Positions 32,145 through 42,327 are shown, numbered from the stretch's first letter. The stretch: DNA of 64,000 nucleotides from Burkholderiales bacterium Ga0077544 (GCA_001464355.1 LNEU01000015.1:186001-250000); one strand, 5' to 3'. Notes: generated from the sequence alone by a model not told the origin. A program made the numbers and translations.

Positions 32145-32837
32145 ATGATGTACGTGAAATTGGCTCAAGCGCTCCCTATGCGCAGATTTTTTTTGCAACT
32201 GCTGATGGCACTTTCAGTGTTTGCAAGTTTGACTATGCAGGCTCAGGCAGGCGCTTACGAAGATTATTTTCAAGCAGCCAAATTGGATGATGCCGCTACG
32301 ATTACCTCCTTGCTGCAGCGCGGTTTCGATCCAAATACGATCGAGCCTGAGCGCGGCGATTCAGCTCTCATTCTGTCCTTGCGTGAAAAATCGATGAAGG
32401 TATTTTCAGTCATGGTCAATGCACGCACGATCAATATCGACCTGCGTACCAAGAATGGCGACACCGCTTTGATGATCGCTGCCTACAGTGCGAACAAGCC
32501 GGCAGTCGAAACCTTGCTCGCCAAAGGTGCTGCAGTGAACCAGGAGGGCTGGACGGCTTTGCATTATGCGGCAGCGACCGGCGATAACGATATCGTGAAA
32601 ATGCTGATCGATAAATCAGCTGCCGTGGATGCGCCATCGCCTAATAAAACCACGCCTGTCATGATGGCAGCGCGCGGTGGCCATATCTATACGGTAAAGG
32701 CATTGCTCGATGCTGGTGCCGACGCATCGTTGCAGAATGACGCTGGGATGACAGCGATCGATTTCGCCAGACAGGGTGGGCACGATGATATCGTTGAAGG
32801 GCTGACGTATCGCATGAAGAAGGCCGGCAAGTCTTAA
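32145..32837 (+). CDS. Secreted ankyrin-repeat protein
   Basis: Signal-like MRRFFLQLLMALSVFASLTMQAQA; NGDTALMIAAYS, GWTALHYAAATGDNDIVKML, TPVMMAARGGHIYTVKALLDAGAD. Confidence 0.88.
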   Translation: MMYVKLAQALPMRRFFLQLLMALSVFASLTMQAQAGAYEDYFQAAKLDDAATITSLLQRGFDPNTIEPERGDSALILSLREKSMKVFSVMVNARTINIDLRTKNGDTALMIAAYSANKPAVETLLAKGAAVNQEGWTALHYAAATGDNDIVKMLIDKSAAVDAPSPNKTTPVMMAARGGHIYTVKALLDAGADASLQNDAGMTAIDFARQGGHDDIVEGLTYRMKKAGKS

Positions 32838-32919
32838 TCAACAAGAACGATTAAATCAGAATCTGGTGGCATCAGGAGCGCCGTCTGCAATAGCAACGCA
32901 TGATGCCTCAGCGTTTTGT

Positions 32920-33783
32920 TCAGGCGGCGTTCGGCATAACGAATTTTTGTTTTAGCTTTTCACACAGATCGTCTACATCGGCGGTCGTCAAACCCAGCGT
33001 TTCGGTTGCTATTTCTCCGCCTTCCAGCCACTCAATCGATACGGCGTGCCTATGCTGTTGTATTGCTTGATCTACCACGCAGAAGATTGCAATCAATTCA
33101 CGTACCTCCGGCGCGAAAAAATGGTCGGACATGACTTCATACGAATGATGCTTTTTGATGGCGATGACGACCCGCGGATCGGCGTGCCAATGTTCAGCCA
33201 GCATGGCGCCAACGAGCGCGTGATTGATGCGGTGGCGTGAATTTTCCAGTTCGATAAAACCGCGATGCTCCAGCTGGTTCGCTACGGTAAGTGTTTCTCC
33301 GTAATCCAGAAATGACGCCATCATCAGCGGTATGCCGATATCACAAAACAGACCGAAGTTATACGCGAGTTCAGGTGCGACCTTGGTGGTCTGACGTGCG
33401 ACGTACATCATGCCCCACGAGCGTTTTTCAGAAACATCCCAAAAGCGCGGCATCATCATCCTGCCGTGCGCCAGCGCGCGCCTGGCCATCAAGCGCGTAA
33501 TCACTGCATGACAATTGTTCAAACCTATGAGCGTAATCGCATCCTGAACATTTTCAATGTGTCGACTCAGGTTGAACATAGCCGAATTGGAAATCGCAAG
33601 GAGATTGCCTGCAATCGCGACATCGCGCTCAACCAGATGCACGATTTTTTTAATACACGGATCTTCGATCGCCATTTCGTGTTGCAATGCGATTAGCAAT
33701 GCGGGGCGCGGTGGAATATTGACCGGGCGCGCCAACTCGGCAGGCATTCCCTGGTGAGTGTTGGTTGGATTGGGCGCGTGCAT
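32920..33783 (-). CDS. HDOD domain signalling protein
   Basis: VERDVAIAGNLLAISNSAMFNLSRHIENVQDAITLIGLNNCHAVI. Confidence 0.85.
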   Translation of the reverse strand: MHAPNPTNTHQGMPAELARPVNIPPRPALLIALQHEMAIEDPCIKKIVHLVERDVAIAGNLLAISNSAMFNLSRHIENVQDAITLIGLNNCHAVITRLMARRALAHGRMMMPRFWDVSEKRSWGMMYVARQTTKVAPELAYNFGLFCDIGIPLMMASFLDYGETLTVANQLEHRGFIELENSRHRINHALVGAMLAEHWHADPRVVIAIKKHHSYEVMSDHFFAPEVRELIAIFCVVDQAIQQHRHAVSIEWLEGGEIATETLGLTTADVDDLCEKLKQKFVMPNAA

Positions 33784-34039
33784 AATGTTCCCCCCAAAGA
33801 ATCAAAGCCTTATGCCTGCTGACTTGAAGGGATGTGCATGCGTGCGATGCTGTGTGCTTTCCCTGAAGCAAGGAGCAGGATAGATGGGTTATTTATTTCT
33901 TATATGAAAAACAGAATAAACCTAGTGATGTAGTTTTGCATGTGAAATATTGCAAAACAACGAATGAGAATGTGATTTTTTGTGAAATGAAAATAAAATT
34001 TCCTTGTCGCAATAACTTCTTTGAATTGCAATGAAAAAA

Positions 34040-34068
34040 GCCTGCATTTCTTATTTGAAAATGCAGGC
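34040..34068 (-). terminator. Rho-independent terminator on the minus strand, end of moaA-mobA-moeA operon
   Basis: gcctgcattt/aaatgcaggc 10-bp arms, T-run on the minus strand. Confidence 0.85.
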
Positions 34069-34111
34069 TTGTCAGCATGTTGTTAAAAATTAAACATCAC
34101 GGTTTGTAAGA

Positions 34112-34186
34112 TCAGTTTGATTTTTTTCTCAGCGGGCAATTTTTGCACTGCTTTTTGCTGTCGCAACATTTCTTTTTCTTGCTCAT
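34112..34186 (-). CDS. Candidate 24-aa Cys/Lys-rich micropeptide downstream of moeA
   Basis: MSKKKKCCDSKKQCKNCPLRKKSN*; upstream aggaacctccgtg; same strand, 46 nt after moeA stop, before the operon terminator. Confidence 0.6.
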   Translation of the reverse strand: MSKKKKCCDSKKQCKNCPLRKKSN

Positions 34187-34232
34187 CACGGAGGTTCCTA
34201 TTGCAGGCTGGTGTTGCTGGCTGCTATGGCAC

Positions 34233-35663
34233 TCAGGTCAAACCGTCAAACAGAATCACATCAACCAGATCGCCCGCTTTGATTTCGGCTCTGTCGTGTT
34301 CCAGCACCACCATGCAGTTGGCCTCTGACATTGAGCGCAATACACCCGAACCTTGCGAGCCGGTGATGCGGACTTCCTGTATGCCGTCGCTGTTCCTGCT
34401 TAAAATGCCGCGCTGATATTCAGTACGGCCCGGGCGTTTGCGGATGGCAGCTTGTGATACGACACGCATTAAAGGTGGTGCTTCTACAGTCGATGCGCCC
34501 ATCATGTGCAGCAAAGCCTGGCGCGCGAGGAAGTAGAAAGTCACCATCACCGCAACCGGATTGCCAGGCAAACCGAACAGATAAGCTTCCTTGCCGTTCG
34601 ATGCAATTTTTCCGAAAGCCATGGGGCGGCCGGGACGCATACCGATTTTCCAGAAGCCGACGTCGCCCAGTTGCGCCATCATTTGCTTGGTGTAGTCGGC
34701 TTCACCGACGGAGACGCCGCCAGACGTGATGATGGCATCGGCATTTTCGCAAGCGGTGCGGAATGCTGCTTCCAATACATCCGGATCGTCCTTGATGACG
34801 CCCATGTCGACAACGTCGCAACCGAGGCGCGTCAACATGCCGTACAAAGTGTAGCGATTGCTGTCGTAGACGCAACCTTCATCCAGCGTTTCGCCTATGG
34901 AGCGTAACTCGTCGCCTGTGGAGAAAAAGGCAACCCGCAACCGACGCTGAACAGGGATTTCTCCTATACCTAGCGAAGCCAATAATCCGAGGTCGGCAGG
35001 GCGCAGAATTTTGCCCTTTTGTAGCGCGGCTGTACCGGCTTTGAGGTCTTCACCTTTGAGGCGGCGATTGTCGCCGGTCTTCACGGCACCTGCAGGAATA
35101 GTCATGCCGGTGTCACTGGCATCGCGTACAAATTCTTGTGGAATCACGGTGTCGCATTGTGCGGGCATGACAGCACCGGTCATGATGCGTACACATTCTC
35201 CCTTGTTGACTGCGCCGTCGTAGGCGCGGCCAGCGTAAGCGGTACCTATGACTTTCAGTTTCACATCCTGCTCTTTGCTTAGGTCGCTGCCATGCAAGGC
35301 ATAGCCGTCCATCGCTGAATTGTCATGCGAAGGCACGTTGATTGGTGACACGATATCAACTGCCAGCACCCGATCCAGTGCGCTCCTCAAGGCGATTTTT
35401 TCTACTGCATTGATAGGCTGGATGAACTGGCGAATGATTGCTTGCGCATCGGCCACCGGTAATGCATCCGGATCGTAGTCGGACAGGCAGCTGATTACAT
35501 TGGCGAGCGTGTTGCGCGATGCATTCATTGCGCTGTCATCGGACGGGTTATTGTTAGCCATAGCGTTGGAAGTTTCATTATTTGTATCGTTGAGTTCGCC
35601 GTTGTCCAAGGCATCATCCAAATCGGACATGTCGCGCAGGAGGTGCGAATAGCGGAGATTCAT
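34233..35663 (-). CDS. moeA: Molybdopterin molybdenumtransferase
   Basis: SAMDGYAL, GDELRSIGETL, VYDSNRYTL, ITSGGVSVGEADY, LFGLPGNPVAVMVTF. Confidence 0.95.
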   Translation of the reverse strand: MNLRYSHLLRDMSDLDDALDNGELNDTNNETSNAMANNNPSDDSAMNASRNTLANVISCLSDYDPDALPVADAQAIIRQFIQPINAVEKIALRSALDRVLAVDIVSPINVPSHDNSAMDGYALHGSDLSKEQDVKLKVIGTAYAGRAYDGAVNKGECVRIMTGAVMPAQCDTVIPQEFVRDASDTGMTIPAGAVKTGDNRRLKGEDLKAGTAALQKGKILRPADLGLLASLGIGEIPVQRRLRVAFFSTGDELRSIGETLDEGCVYDSNRYTLYGMLTRLGCDVVDMGVIKDDPDVLEAAFRTACENADAIITSGGVSVGEADYTKQMMAQLGDVGFWKIGMRPGRPMAFGKIASNGKEAYLFGLPGNPVAVMVTFYFLARQALLHMMGASTVEAPPLMRVVSQAAIRKRPGRTEYQRGILSRNSDGIQEVRITGSQGSGVLRSMSEANCMVVLEHDRAEIKAGDLVDVILFDGLT

Positions 35664-36259
35664 GACGCAGTCGCTTCGTATTTTCTCAAGTCATCCAGCG
35701 TGTTGATATTGCGGAATGCATCTTCATCGTCGAAGTGAACTTCCGCGACTGTCAACGACGCATACCACGCGTCGAACTTGCGTCCGCCTTCCTGCAGGTA
35801 CAAGGTCAGGTGCGGCAATAGCGAGGCTTTGGCCAGGCAAAAGACCGGATGTGCTTGCCGTGATTCACCTTCACCGGTGACGGCAACGGCGATGTCGGCA
35901 TTTTTCTCTTCCAATCCTGAAGCCAAACGTGCGACCAAATCCTTGGGTAAAAAAGGCGAGTCGCATGGTGCGGTGACCAGATAATCGGTTTCGCAATGAA
36001 CCATGCCGGTTTGCAAACCCGCCAGCGGCCCGGCAAAACCTTGCATTTCATCCTGCCAGACGGGCACGCCGAAACCTTCATACGGTGCGATATTCTGATT
36101 CGCATTGATCATCACGTAGCCGACTTGCGGCGACAGCCGCATCAATACGTGCAAAGCCATAGGCGCGTCGCGGAACAATTGCAAACCTTTGTCTATGGTA
36201 CCCATGCGAGTACCGCGTCCGCCTGCAAGTATGAGTCCGGTAATTTGACTGGTATCCAT
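35660..36259 (-). CDS. mobA: Molybdenum cofactor guanylyltransferase
   Basis: GLILAGGRGTRMGTIDKGLQ, VTAPCDSPFLP. Confidence 0.94.
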   Translation of the reverse strand: MDTSQITGLILAGGRGTRMGTIDKGLQLFRDAPMALHVLMRLSPQVGYVMINANQNIAPYEGFGVPVWQDEMQGFAGPLAGLQTGMVHCETDYLVTAPCDSPFLPKDLVARLASGLEEKNADIAVAVTGEGESRQAHPVFCLAKASLLPHLTLYLQEGGRKFDAWYASLTVAEVHFDDEDAFRNINTLDDLRKYEATAS

Positions 36260-36302
36260 TTTTTAAATCGTTTCGATATCAGTTGAAGGGATGAGGTAAA
36301 AA

Positions 36303-37427
36303 CTAGCCGCCGATGTACGACATCTCGACCTTGCGGTCAGCATTCAAACCGTCGGTATTCGCCGTGCGCAATTCAGAATAGCGATCGCCGCGTGCGCGCC
36401 AGATATGGGCGATGACGGTTGAAATTTCTTCATCCGTTTTGTCGCTACGCATCAGTGCGCGCAAATCATGGCCGCCGGTGGCGAACAGACAGGTATAAAG
36501 CTTGCCTTCGGTCGATAGGCGTGCGCGGCTGCAGTCGCTGCAAAATGCCTGGGTCACGCTGGAGATCACGCCAATTTCGCCGCCGCCATCGCCGTTCTTA
36601 TCAACGTAGCGCCAGCGTCCTGCAGTTTCGCCAACGTAATTCGCTGCGATGGCTTCCAGTGGCATTTCTGCATGGATGCGGCGTACGACTTCTGATGATG
36701 GAATCACTTCATCCATCTTCCAGCCGTTCGATGCACCGACATCCATGTATTCGATAAAGCGCAGGATGTAAGGCGTGTCTTTGAAATGGCGCGCCATCGG
36801 CACGATTTCCTGATCGTTCATGCCGCCCTTGACGACCATATTGATCTTGATCGGACCGAGTCCGACGCGGTGCGCGGCTTCTATGCCCTCAAGCACGTCG
36901 GAGACAGAAAAATCGACGTCGTTCATTTGCTTGAATACTGTGTCGTCGAGCGCATCGAGCGAAACCGTGACGCGCTTCAGGCCGGCATCTTTCAGTGCCT
37001 GCGCCTTGCGTGCCAACAATGAGCCATTAGTGGTCAGAGTCAGATCCAGTTCGCGGCCGTCCGGCGTGCGTAATGCGCTGAGCATTTCGATCAGCTTTTC
37101 CACATTCTTGCGCAGTAGCGGCTCGCCACCGGTCAGTCGAATTTTTTCCACGCCGTGCGCGACGAACAAGGATGCGATGCGGGTGATTTCTTCAAATGAC
37201 AGTAAAGATGTTTGCGGCAGGAAGGCGTAATCCTTGTCGAACACTTCTTTCGGCATGCAATAGACGCAGCGGAAATTGCAGCGATCGGTGATCGAGATGC
37301 GCAAATCCTGCAATGGCCGTGCAAGCGTATCCGCCAGCAAACCGGTTGGTGCTTCCAGGCGTGCCGGGATGACCGGTATCTTGTTCAGATAACGCAGGTC
37401 TGCGAGCGGAATGATTTTTTCAGTCAT
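36303..37427 (-). CDS. moaA: GTP 3',8-cyclase
   Basis: [29 protein letters not shown]-terminal [22 protein letters not shown]. Confidence 0.97.
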   Translation of the reverse strand: MTEKIIPLADLRYLNKIPVIPARLEAPTGLLADTLARPLQDLRISITDRCNFRCVYCMPKEVFDKDYAFLPQTSLLSFEEITRIASLFVAHGVEKIRLTGGEPLLRKNVEKLIEMLSALRTPDGRELDLTLTTNGSLLARKAQALKDAGLKRVTVSLDALDDTVFKQMNDVDFSVSDVLEGIEAAHRVGLGPIKINMVVKGGMNDQEIVPMARHFKDTPYILRFIEYMDVGASNGWKMDEVIPSSEVVRRIHAEMPLEAIAANYVGETAGRWRYVDKNGDGGGEIGVISSVTQAFCSDCSRARLSTEGKLYTCLFATGGHDLRALMRSDKTDEEISTVIAHIWRARGDRYSELRTANTDGLNADRKVEMSYIGG

Positions 37428-37643
37428 GGCGAAAGTCGTATTAGTACCGACATTGTAAGTGTTTCCCACCCAGACTGTCGAATTGACGCCGGTGATTTAT
37501 CTGGCTGTGCACTCTTGTTAGATGGAACACAAGCGTCGGTTTCGCAAGAGAAAGCATGAAAAATATGACAATCTTTGCATGCAAGTCATCAGCGAGTCGC
37601 ATCCAATTAGTTTAGACTTGCGCTATAAAATTCAGGAGAACCA

Positions 37644-38732
37644 ATGAGTATCACGATAGAAGCAGTCAAGGCAGCATTGTCCACAGTCATCGACCCGAAT
37701 ACAGGCAAGGATTTAGTCAGCAGCCGTTCCGCAAAAAATATCCAGATCAATGGGGCCAACGTCATATTCGACGTGGAGCTGGGCTATCCGGCGAAAAGCC
37801 AGATCGACGGCATACGCAAGGCGTCGATCGCTGCAGTACGCACAATTGAAGGCATAGGTAGCGCGACAGCTAACGTGCATTCGGTGATCGTCGCGCACTC
37901 AGCGCAACGCGGCGTCAAGTTAATGGCCAACGTTAAAAATATTATTGCTGTCGCGTCTGGCAAGGGCGGCGTCGGCAAATCGACTACTTCAGTCAATCTG
38001 GCACTGGCATTGGCAGCAGAAGGCGCGCAAGTCGGTATTCTCGATGCAGATATTTATGGTCCATCGCAACCGATGATGATGGGTATTTCCGGTCGTCCCG
38101 AAAGCGCCGACGGCAAAACCATGGAGCCGATGGAGAACTACGGTCTGCAGGTTTCCAGCATCGGTTTCATGATCGATCCGGATGAACCTATGGTGTGGCG
38201 CGGCCCGATTGTGACGCAAGCATTGACGCAGTTGCTGGAACAAACCAACTGGCGCGATCTGGATTACCTGATCGTTGATATGCCGCCAGGTACCGGTGAT
38301 ATTCAATTGACGATGTCGCAAAAAGTACCAGTTACTGGCGCTGTGATCGTGACAACGCCGCAAGATATCGCGCTGTTGGACGCACGTAAAGGCTTGAAAA
38401 TGTTTGAGAAAGTCGGCATCCCGATTCTCGGCATAGTCGAAAACATGAGCACGCACATCTGTTCCAACTGCGGTCATGCCGAAGCGATTTTCGGTGAAGG
38501 CGGCGGCGAAAAGATGTGCGGCGAATATGGCGTCGATTTCCTCGGTGCATTGCCTTTGACGATGTCGATACGTCAGCAAGCAGATTCCGGAAAGCCGACA
38601 GTGGTCGCCGATCCGGATGGTCCGATTGCGGTGATTTACAAACAGATCGCACGCAAAATTGCGATCAAGGTTGCAGAAAAAGCCAAAGACATGTCGTCCA
38701 AGTTCCCGACCATCGTGGTTAAGAACGACTAA
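37644..38732 (+). CDS. apbC: Mrp/ApbC Fe-S carrier P-loop ATPase
   Basis: MIP18-like N-terminus, VASGKGGVGKSTTSVNLALAL, ICSNCGH. Confidence 0.95.
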   Translation: MSITIEAVKAALSTVIDPNTGKDLVSSRSAKNIQINGANVIFDVELGYPAKSQIDGIRKASIAAVRTIEGIGSATANVHSVIVAHSAQRGVKLMANVKNIIAVASGKGGVGKSTTSVNLALALAAEGAQVGILDADIYGPSQPMMMGISGRPESADGKTMEPMENYGLQVSSIGFMIDPDEPMVWRGPIVTQALTQLLEQTNWRDLDYLIVDMPPGTGDIQLTMSQKVPVTGAVIVTTPQDIALLDARKGLKMFEKVGIPILGIVENMSTHICSNCGHAEAIFGEGGGEKMCGEYGVDFLGALPLTMSIRQQADSGKPTVVADPDGPIAVIYKQIARKIAIKVAEKAKDMSSKFPTIVVKND

Positions 38733-38820
38733 TGTTGCTTGCTTGATGTATCCGGCATAGTCGGGTATGGTTGCCTTAGAGTATTAGTTTTTGCCAGTAA
38801 GTAAAGTTGGAAGTGTTAAG

Positions 38821-38851
38821 GCGTGAGCAGTTTCTGCTCACGCAGTTTTTT
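38821..38851 (+). terminator. Rho-independent terminator after apbC
   Basis: gcgtgagcag-ttt-ctgctcacgc then agtttttt. Confidence 0.9.
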
Positions 38852-38979
38852 CATGATTTTCCTTCATCGTTTGCAAACGCGATTTTCAGAGACAAAATCC
38901 GATTTGCAGTTTCGGCGCACAATAGTAAAAGCGTCGCTATCGTTACAACGACAGGCAGAATATGCCGGAATGAGGAGAC

Positions 38980-39495
38980 ATGGAGACAGAAGCAATCCGC
39001 ATTGGCGTCATCATGCAATGCACGCCTTTATCAAGTCGTTGGCAGCCGTTTCAATGGCAGCCGATCGAAATCGTCGGCCAGGTATCGGAGCAGAGCGCAC
39101 CGCGTTGCCTGCGTAATGATCCATCCGATACACGCTGGCTGTTCAGCGGTATTGACGTCACCTTGTGCAGCAGCGAGGCGGAAGGCTATTTCCTTAATAT
39201 CAGTGCGCCTACGCCGTGCTGGTTCATCATGTGGCGCATCGAAGATATCGATGGTGTCGAACTGGCAGTTCCCAAATCAGTTACCTTGTCGTACAACGAA
39301 GCCGCACGCCTGATGGATGGCGGCGAACGGGTGGATACCTTGCCTGCTTCTACTGAAATCGTGGAACGCCTGAGCGAGTTCACACGCGACTATTATCATC
39401 CCGAGCCTAAACGCAAACACAAGAAGCCATCGTTTGAAGGCGGTGAAGGCGTCGACAAGATGGCGCGCGCCGAAGGTGAGAAAAATGGCAGCTGA
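38980..39495 (+). CDS. DUF3305 protein (formate dehydrogenase locus)
   Basis: IRIGVIMQCTPLSSRWQPFQWQPIEIVGQ; position upstream of DUF3306 and fdh genes. Confidence 0.82.
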   Translation: METEAIRIGVIMQCTPLSSRWQPFQWQPIEIVGQVSEQSAPRCLRNDPSDTRWLFSGIDVTLCSSEAEGYFLNISAPTPCWFIMWRIEDIDGVELAVPKSVTLSYNEAARLMDGGERVDTLPASTEIVERLSEFTRDYYHPEPKRKHKKPSFEGGEGVDKMARAEGEKNGS

Positions 39496-40138
39496 AGATT
39501 TTTTCGCGCGTTGGTCGAAGAAGAAGACCGATGCTTCAACCACGGTTGATGTAGCGGACGCGTCGACCGAAATTTCTGCGCACCCCTTGAACGAGGCGCG
39601 TGCAGAAAACCTAGTCAAGGCGAATCCTGATGCGGCAGTCAAACCCGTGCCTACGCAGGAAGACGTCGACCAGCTTACGCATGATTCCGATTATTCAGTC
39701 TTCATGTCGCAAGGCGTGGATGAGTCGGTCAAGCGTTCTGCGATGAAAAAATTATTTACCGATCCCCACTTCAACATCATGGATGGCCTGGACATCTACA
39801 TCGATGACTACAATAAATTTGAACCGATTTCGCCAGCCTTGCTGGCGTCGTTGAACCACGCGAAGGCCTTGCTCGATCCCTTGTCCCAACTCAAGACGCC
39901 TTTAATGCGTTTACTGGAAAAAATACCTAAAGAGCCTGAGCAGGGTGCGCTCGAGAGTTTTTCTGCTGCAGACGGGGAGCCGACTTCGCTGCAGGATATT
40001 GCAATCACTGAAGATGAGCAAAAAGAAGGCTATGCTGAACCGCAGGAATCTCACAAAGACGGCAACTTGAAGGGGGCAAGCGAAAAAGAGCCCGAGATAA
40101 GAAAAGCAGACGCAATGCGTAACGTTGACGACGTTTAA
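39485..40138 (+). CDS. DUF3306 protein (formate dehydrogenase locus)
   Basis: MAAEDFFARWSKKK; DVDQLTHDSDYSVFMSQGVDESVKRSAMKKLFTDPHFNIMDGLDIYIDDY. Confidence 0.83.
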   Translation: MAAEDFFARWSKKKTDASTTVDVADASTEISAHPLNEARAENLVKANPDAAVKPVPTQEDVDQLTHDSDYSVFMSQGVDESVKRSAMKKLFTDPHFNIMDGLDIYIDDYNKFEPISPALLASLNHAKALLDPLSQLKTPLMRLLEKIPKEPEQGALESFSAADGEPTSLQDIAITEDEQKEGYAEPQESHKDGNLKGASEKEPEIRKADAMRNVDDV

Positions 40139-40173
40139 GACATTTTCCCCAGCCAGCATCTACAAGCCAGCCA

Positions 40174-42267
40174 ATGACCACAGAATTCAAAATATGTAAT
40201 TGCAACCGAACCATGCCGCTTGACGCTGCCGCAGGTGCGCAGCTCGGCACGGCACTCGGAACCTCAGCGCTTCCCGTTGCCACTGAACTATGTCGACGTG
40301 AAGTCGGTTCTTATCTGGCTTCGCTCGACGGGGTAGACGATGTCGTTGTCGCCTGTACGCAAGAGCGCGGTTTGTTTGCCGAACTTGCGCAACAGAAAAA
40401 TGCGGTCGCGCCTTTACGTTTCGTGAATATTCGCGAGACAGGCGGTTGGGGCGCGCAAGCGAGAAGCTCTCTACCTAAAATGGCAGCGCTGCTGGCCGCC
40501 GCTGCACTGCCGGATCCTGAACCTGTTCCCACGGTTGATTATCAGTCTGCCGGACATGTATTGATTATCGGCCCGTCAGATCGCGCATTGTCGTGGGCGC
40601 AGCGCCTAGGTTCGCAACTTGACGTCAGTGTTTTGCTGACTGACAGCGTCGGTGGCGAGATGCTGCAGGATCGCGAGTTTCCCGTTTTTTCCGGGAAGCA
40701 GGTTGCCATCTCAGGCTGGCTGGGTGCATTCACCGTGAAATGGCAGCAGGCCAACCCTATTGATCTGGAAACATGTACGCGTTGTAACGCCTGTATAGAA
40801 GTCTGTCCGGAAAACGCAATCGACCTGACTTACCAGATTGACCTGAATAAATGCACATCGCATCGCGATTGCGTGAAGGCGTGCGGGACGATAGGGGCGA
40901 TCGACTTCACGCGTATTGCGACTGAGCGCAGCAGTGAATTCGATTTGATTTTCGATTTATCCGATGTTCCCTTGCTGACCCTACATCAGCCGCCGCAAGG
41001 TTATTTCGCTACCGGTGCATTGGCAGAAAAGCAGATGGATCAGGCATTCAAGCTGACCCAAATGGTGGGTGAATTCAGCAAGCCGAAATTTTTTCTCTAC
41101 AAGGAAAAATTGTGCGCGCATGGACGCAACGGCAAGACCGGTTGCACATCCTGCATTGATGTTTGCTCGGCAGAAGCGGTCAGCCATAACGGCAATCAGA
41201 TCAAGGTCAACCCCAATTTATGCGTCGGTTGCGGCGCATGCACGACAGTTTGTCCATCGGGTGCGCTGGCTTACGCCTATCCGCGCGTGACCGATATCGG
41301 CATGCGTGTAAAAACAATGCTGAACACGTATGCAAAAGCTGGGGGCACCCAGCCTATGCTGTTGTTGCATAACCAGGAGCAGGGCGCAGCACTAGTCAGC
41401 CAGCTCGGGCGCCAGGCGCAGGCACATGGGAAATTGCAGGGAATGCCCGCACGCATCATGCCGATCGACCTTCATCATGCTGCATCCACCGGCATCGATA
41501 TCTGGCTAACTGCGCTTGCCTATGGCGCTACGCATGTGGCGATTCTGACGACGGCACAAGATGCGCCGCAATATGTCAGCGCTTTGACGCAGCAGATTGA
41601 TATCGCCCAAACTATATTGAGCGGCCTCGGTTATGAAGGCGTGCATTTGTCGCTGATTCAGGCGACGACTGCGCTTCAGCTTGATGCTGAATTGGCGGCA
41701 ATTTTGCCTGCACAAGTCCCGGCACAGCGCGCCTTGTTCAATGTTGCTGCAGACAAACGCAGCACGCTGGAATTGGCGATTGATCATCTGAAAACGCATG
41801 CGCCGTTGACAGTCGATGAGATTTCTTTGCCGGCTGGCGCGCCATACGGTGTGGTCATGGTGAATCAGGACGCATGTACTTTGTGTATGTCTTGCGTAGG
41901 TGCTTGTCCCGAATCCGCACTAACTGACAATGCAAACCTGCCGCAACTACGCTTTATTGAAAAGAACTGCGTGCAATGCGGCTTGTGCGAGAAAACCTGT
42001 CCCGAAGATGCTATTACGCTGGCGCCCCGTCTGTTGCTTACCGGTGCAGCAAAAGAGCTGCAAGTTTTGCATGAGGCAGAGCCGTTTCATTGCATCAGTT
42101 GCCACAAACCGTTTGGTACAGCCAAGATGATTGAAAACATGGTCAGCAAGCTATCTTTGCATGGTGCATTTTCCGGCAATATCGATAGACTCAAAATGTG
42201 CTCCGATTGCCGCGTAGTCGACATGATGGCGAACAAGCAGGAATCGTCTATCGGTGATTTGAAATGA
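40174..42267 (+). CDS. Multi-[4Fe-4S] protein of the formate dehydrogenase locus
   Basis: CTRCNACIEVCPENAI, CVGCGACTTVCPSGAL, CTLCMSCVGACPESAL, CVQCGLCEKTCPEDAI plus further Cys clusters. Confidence 0.88.
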   Translation: MTTEFKICNCNRTMPLDAAAGAQLGTALGTSALPVATELCRREVGSYLASLDGVDDVVVACTQERGLFAELAQQKNAVAPLRFVNIRETGGWGAQARSSLPKMAALLAAAALPDPEPVPTVDYQSAGHVLIIGPSDRALSWAQRLGSQLDVSVLLTDSVGGEMLQDREFPVFSGKQVAISGWLGAFTVKWQQANPIDLETCTRCNACIEVCPENAIDLTYQIDLNKCTSHRDCVKACGTIGAIDFTRIATERSSEFDLIFDLSDVPLLTLHQPPQGYFATGALAEKQMDQAFKLTQMVGEFSKPKFFLYKEKLCAHGRNGKTGCTSCIDVCSAEAVSHNGNQIKVNPNLCVGCGACTTVCPSGALAYAYPRVTDIGMRVKTMLNTYAKAGGTQPMLLLHNQEQGAALVSQLGRQAQAHGKLQGMPARIMPIDLHHAASTGIDIWLTALAYGATHVAILTTAQDAPQYVSALTQQIDIAQTILSGLGYEGVHLSLIQATTALQLDAELAAILPAQVPAQRALFNVAADKRSTLELAIDHLKTHAPLTVDEISLPAGAPYGVVMVNQDACTLCMSCVGACPESALTDNANLPQLRFIEKNCVQCGLCEKTCPEDAITLAPRLLLTGAAKELQVLHEAEPFHCISCHKPFGTAKMIENMVSKLSLHGAFSGNIDRLKMCSDCRVVDMMANKQESSIGDLK

Positions 42268-42327
42268 GTTGCAATAGACGGTTTTGATGCCTTGTTTTAA
42301 TTGAATAGAAAGGTCGGACAGAATCAC

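Noticed and set aside
33933-33958. gttttgca/tgcaaaac inverted repeat in an AT-rich gap
   Set aside because: Short arms in AT-rich sequence with no associated gene start; could be chance.
38807-39313. 168-aa ORF 38807-39313
   Set aside because: Begins at the apbC terminator and overlaps the DUF3305 gene out of frame.
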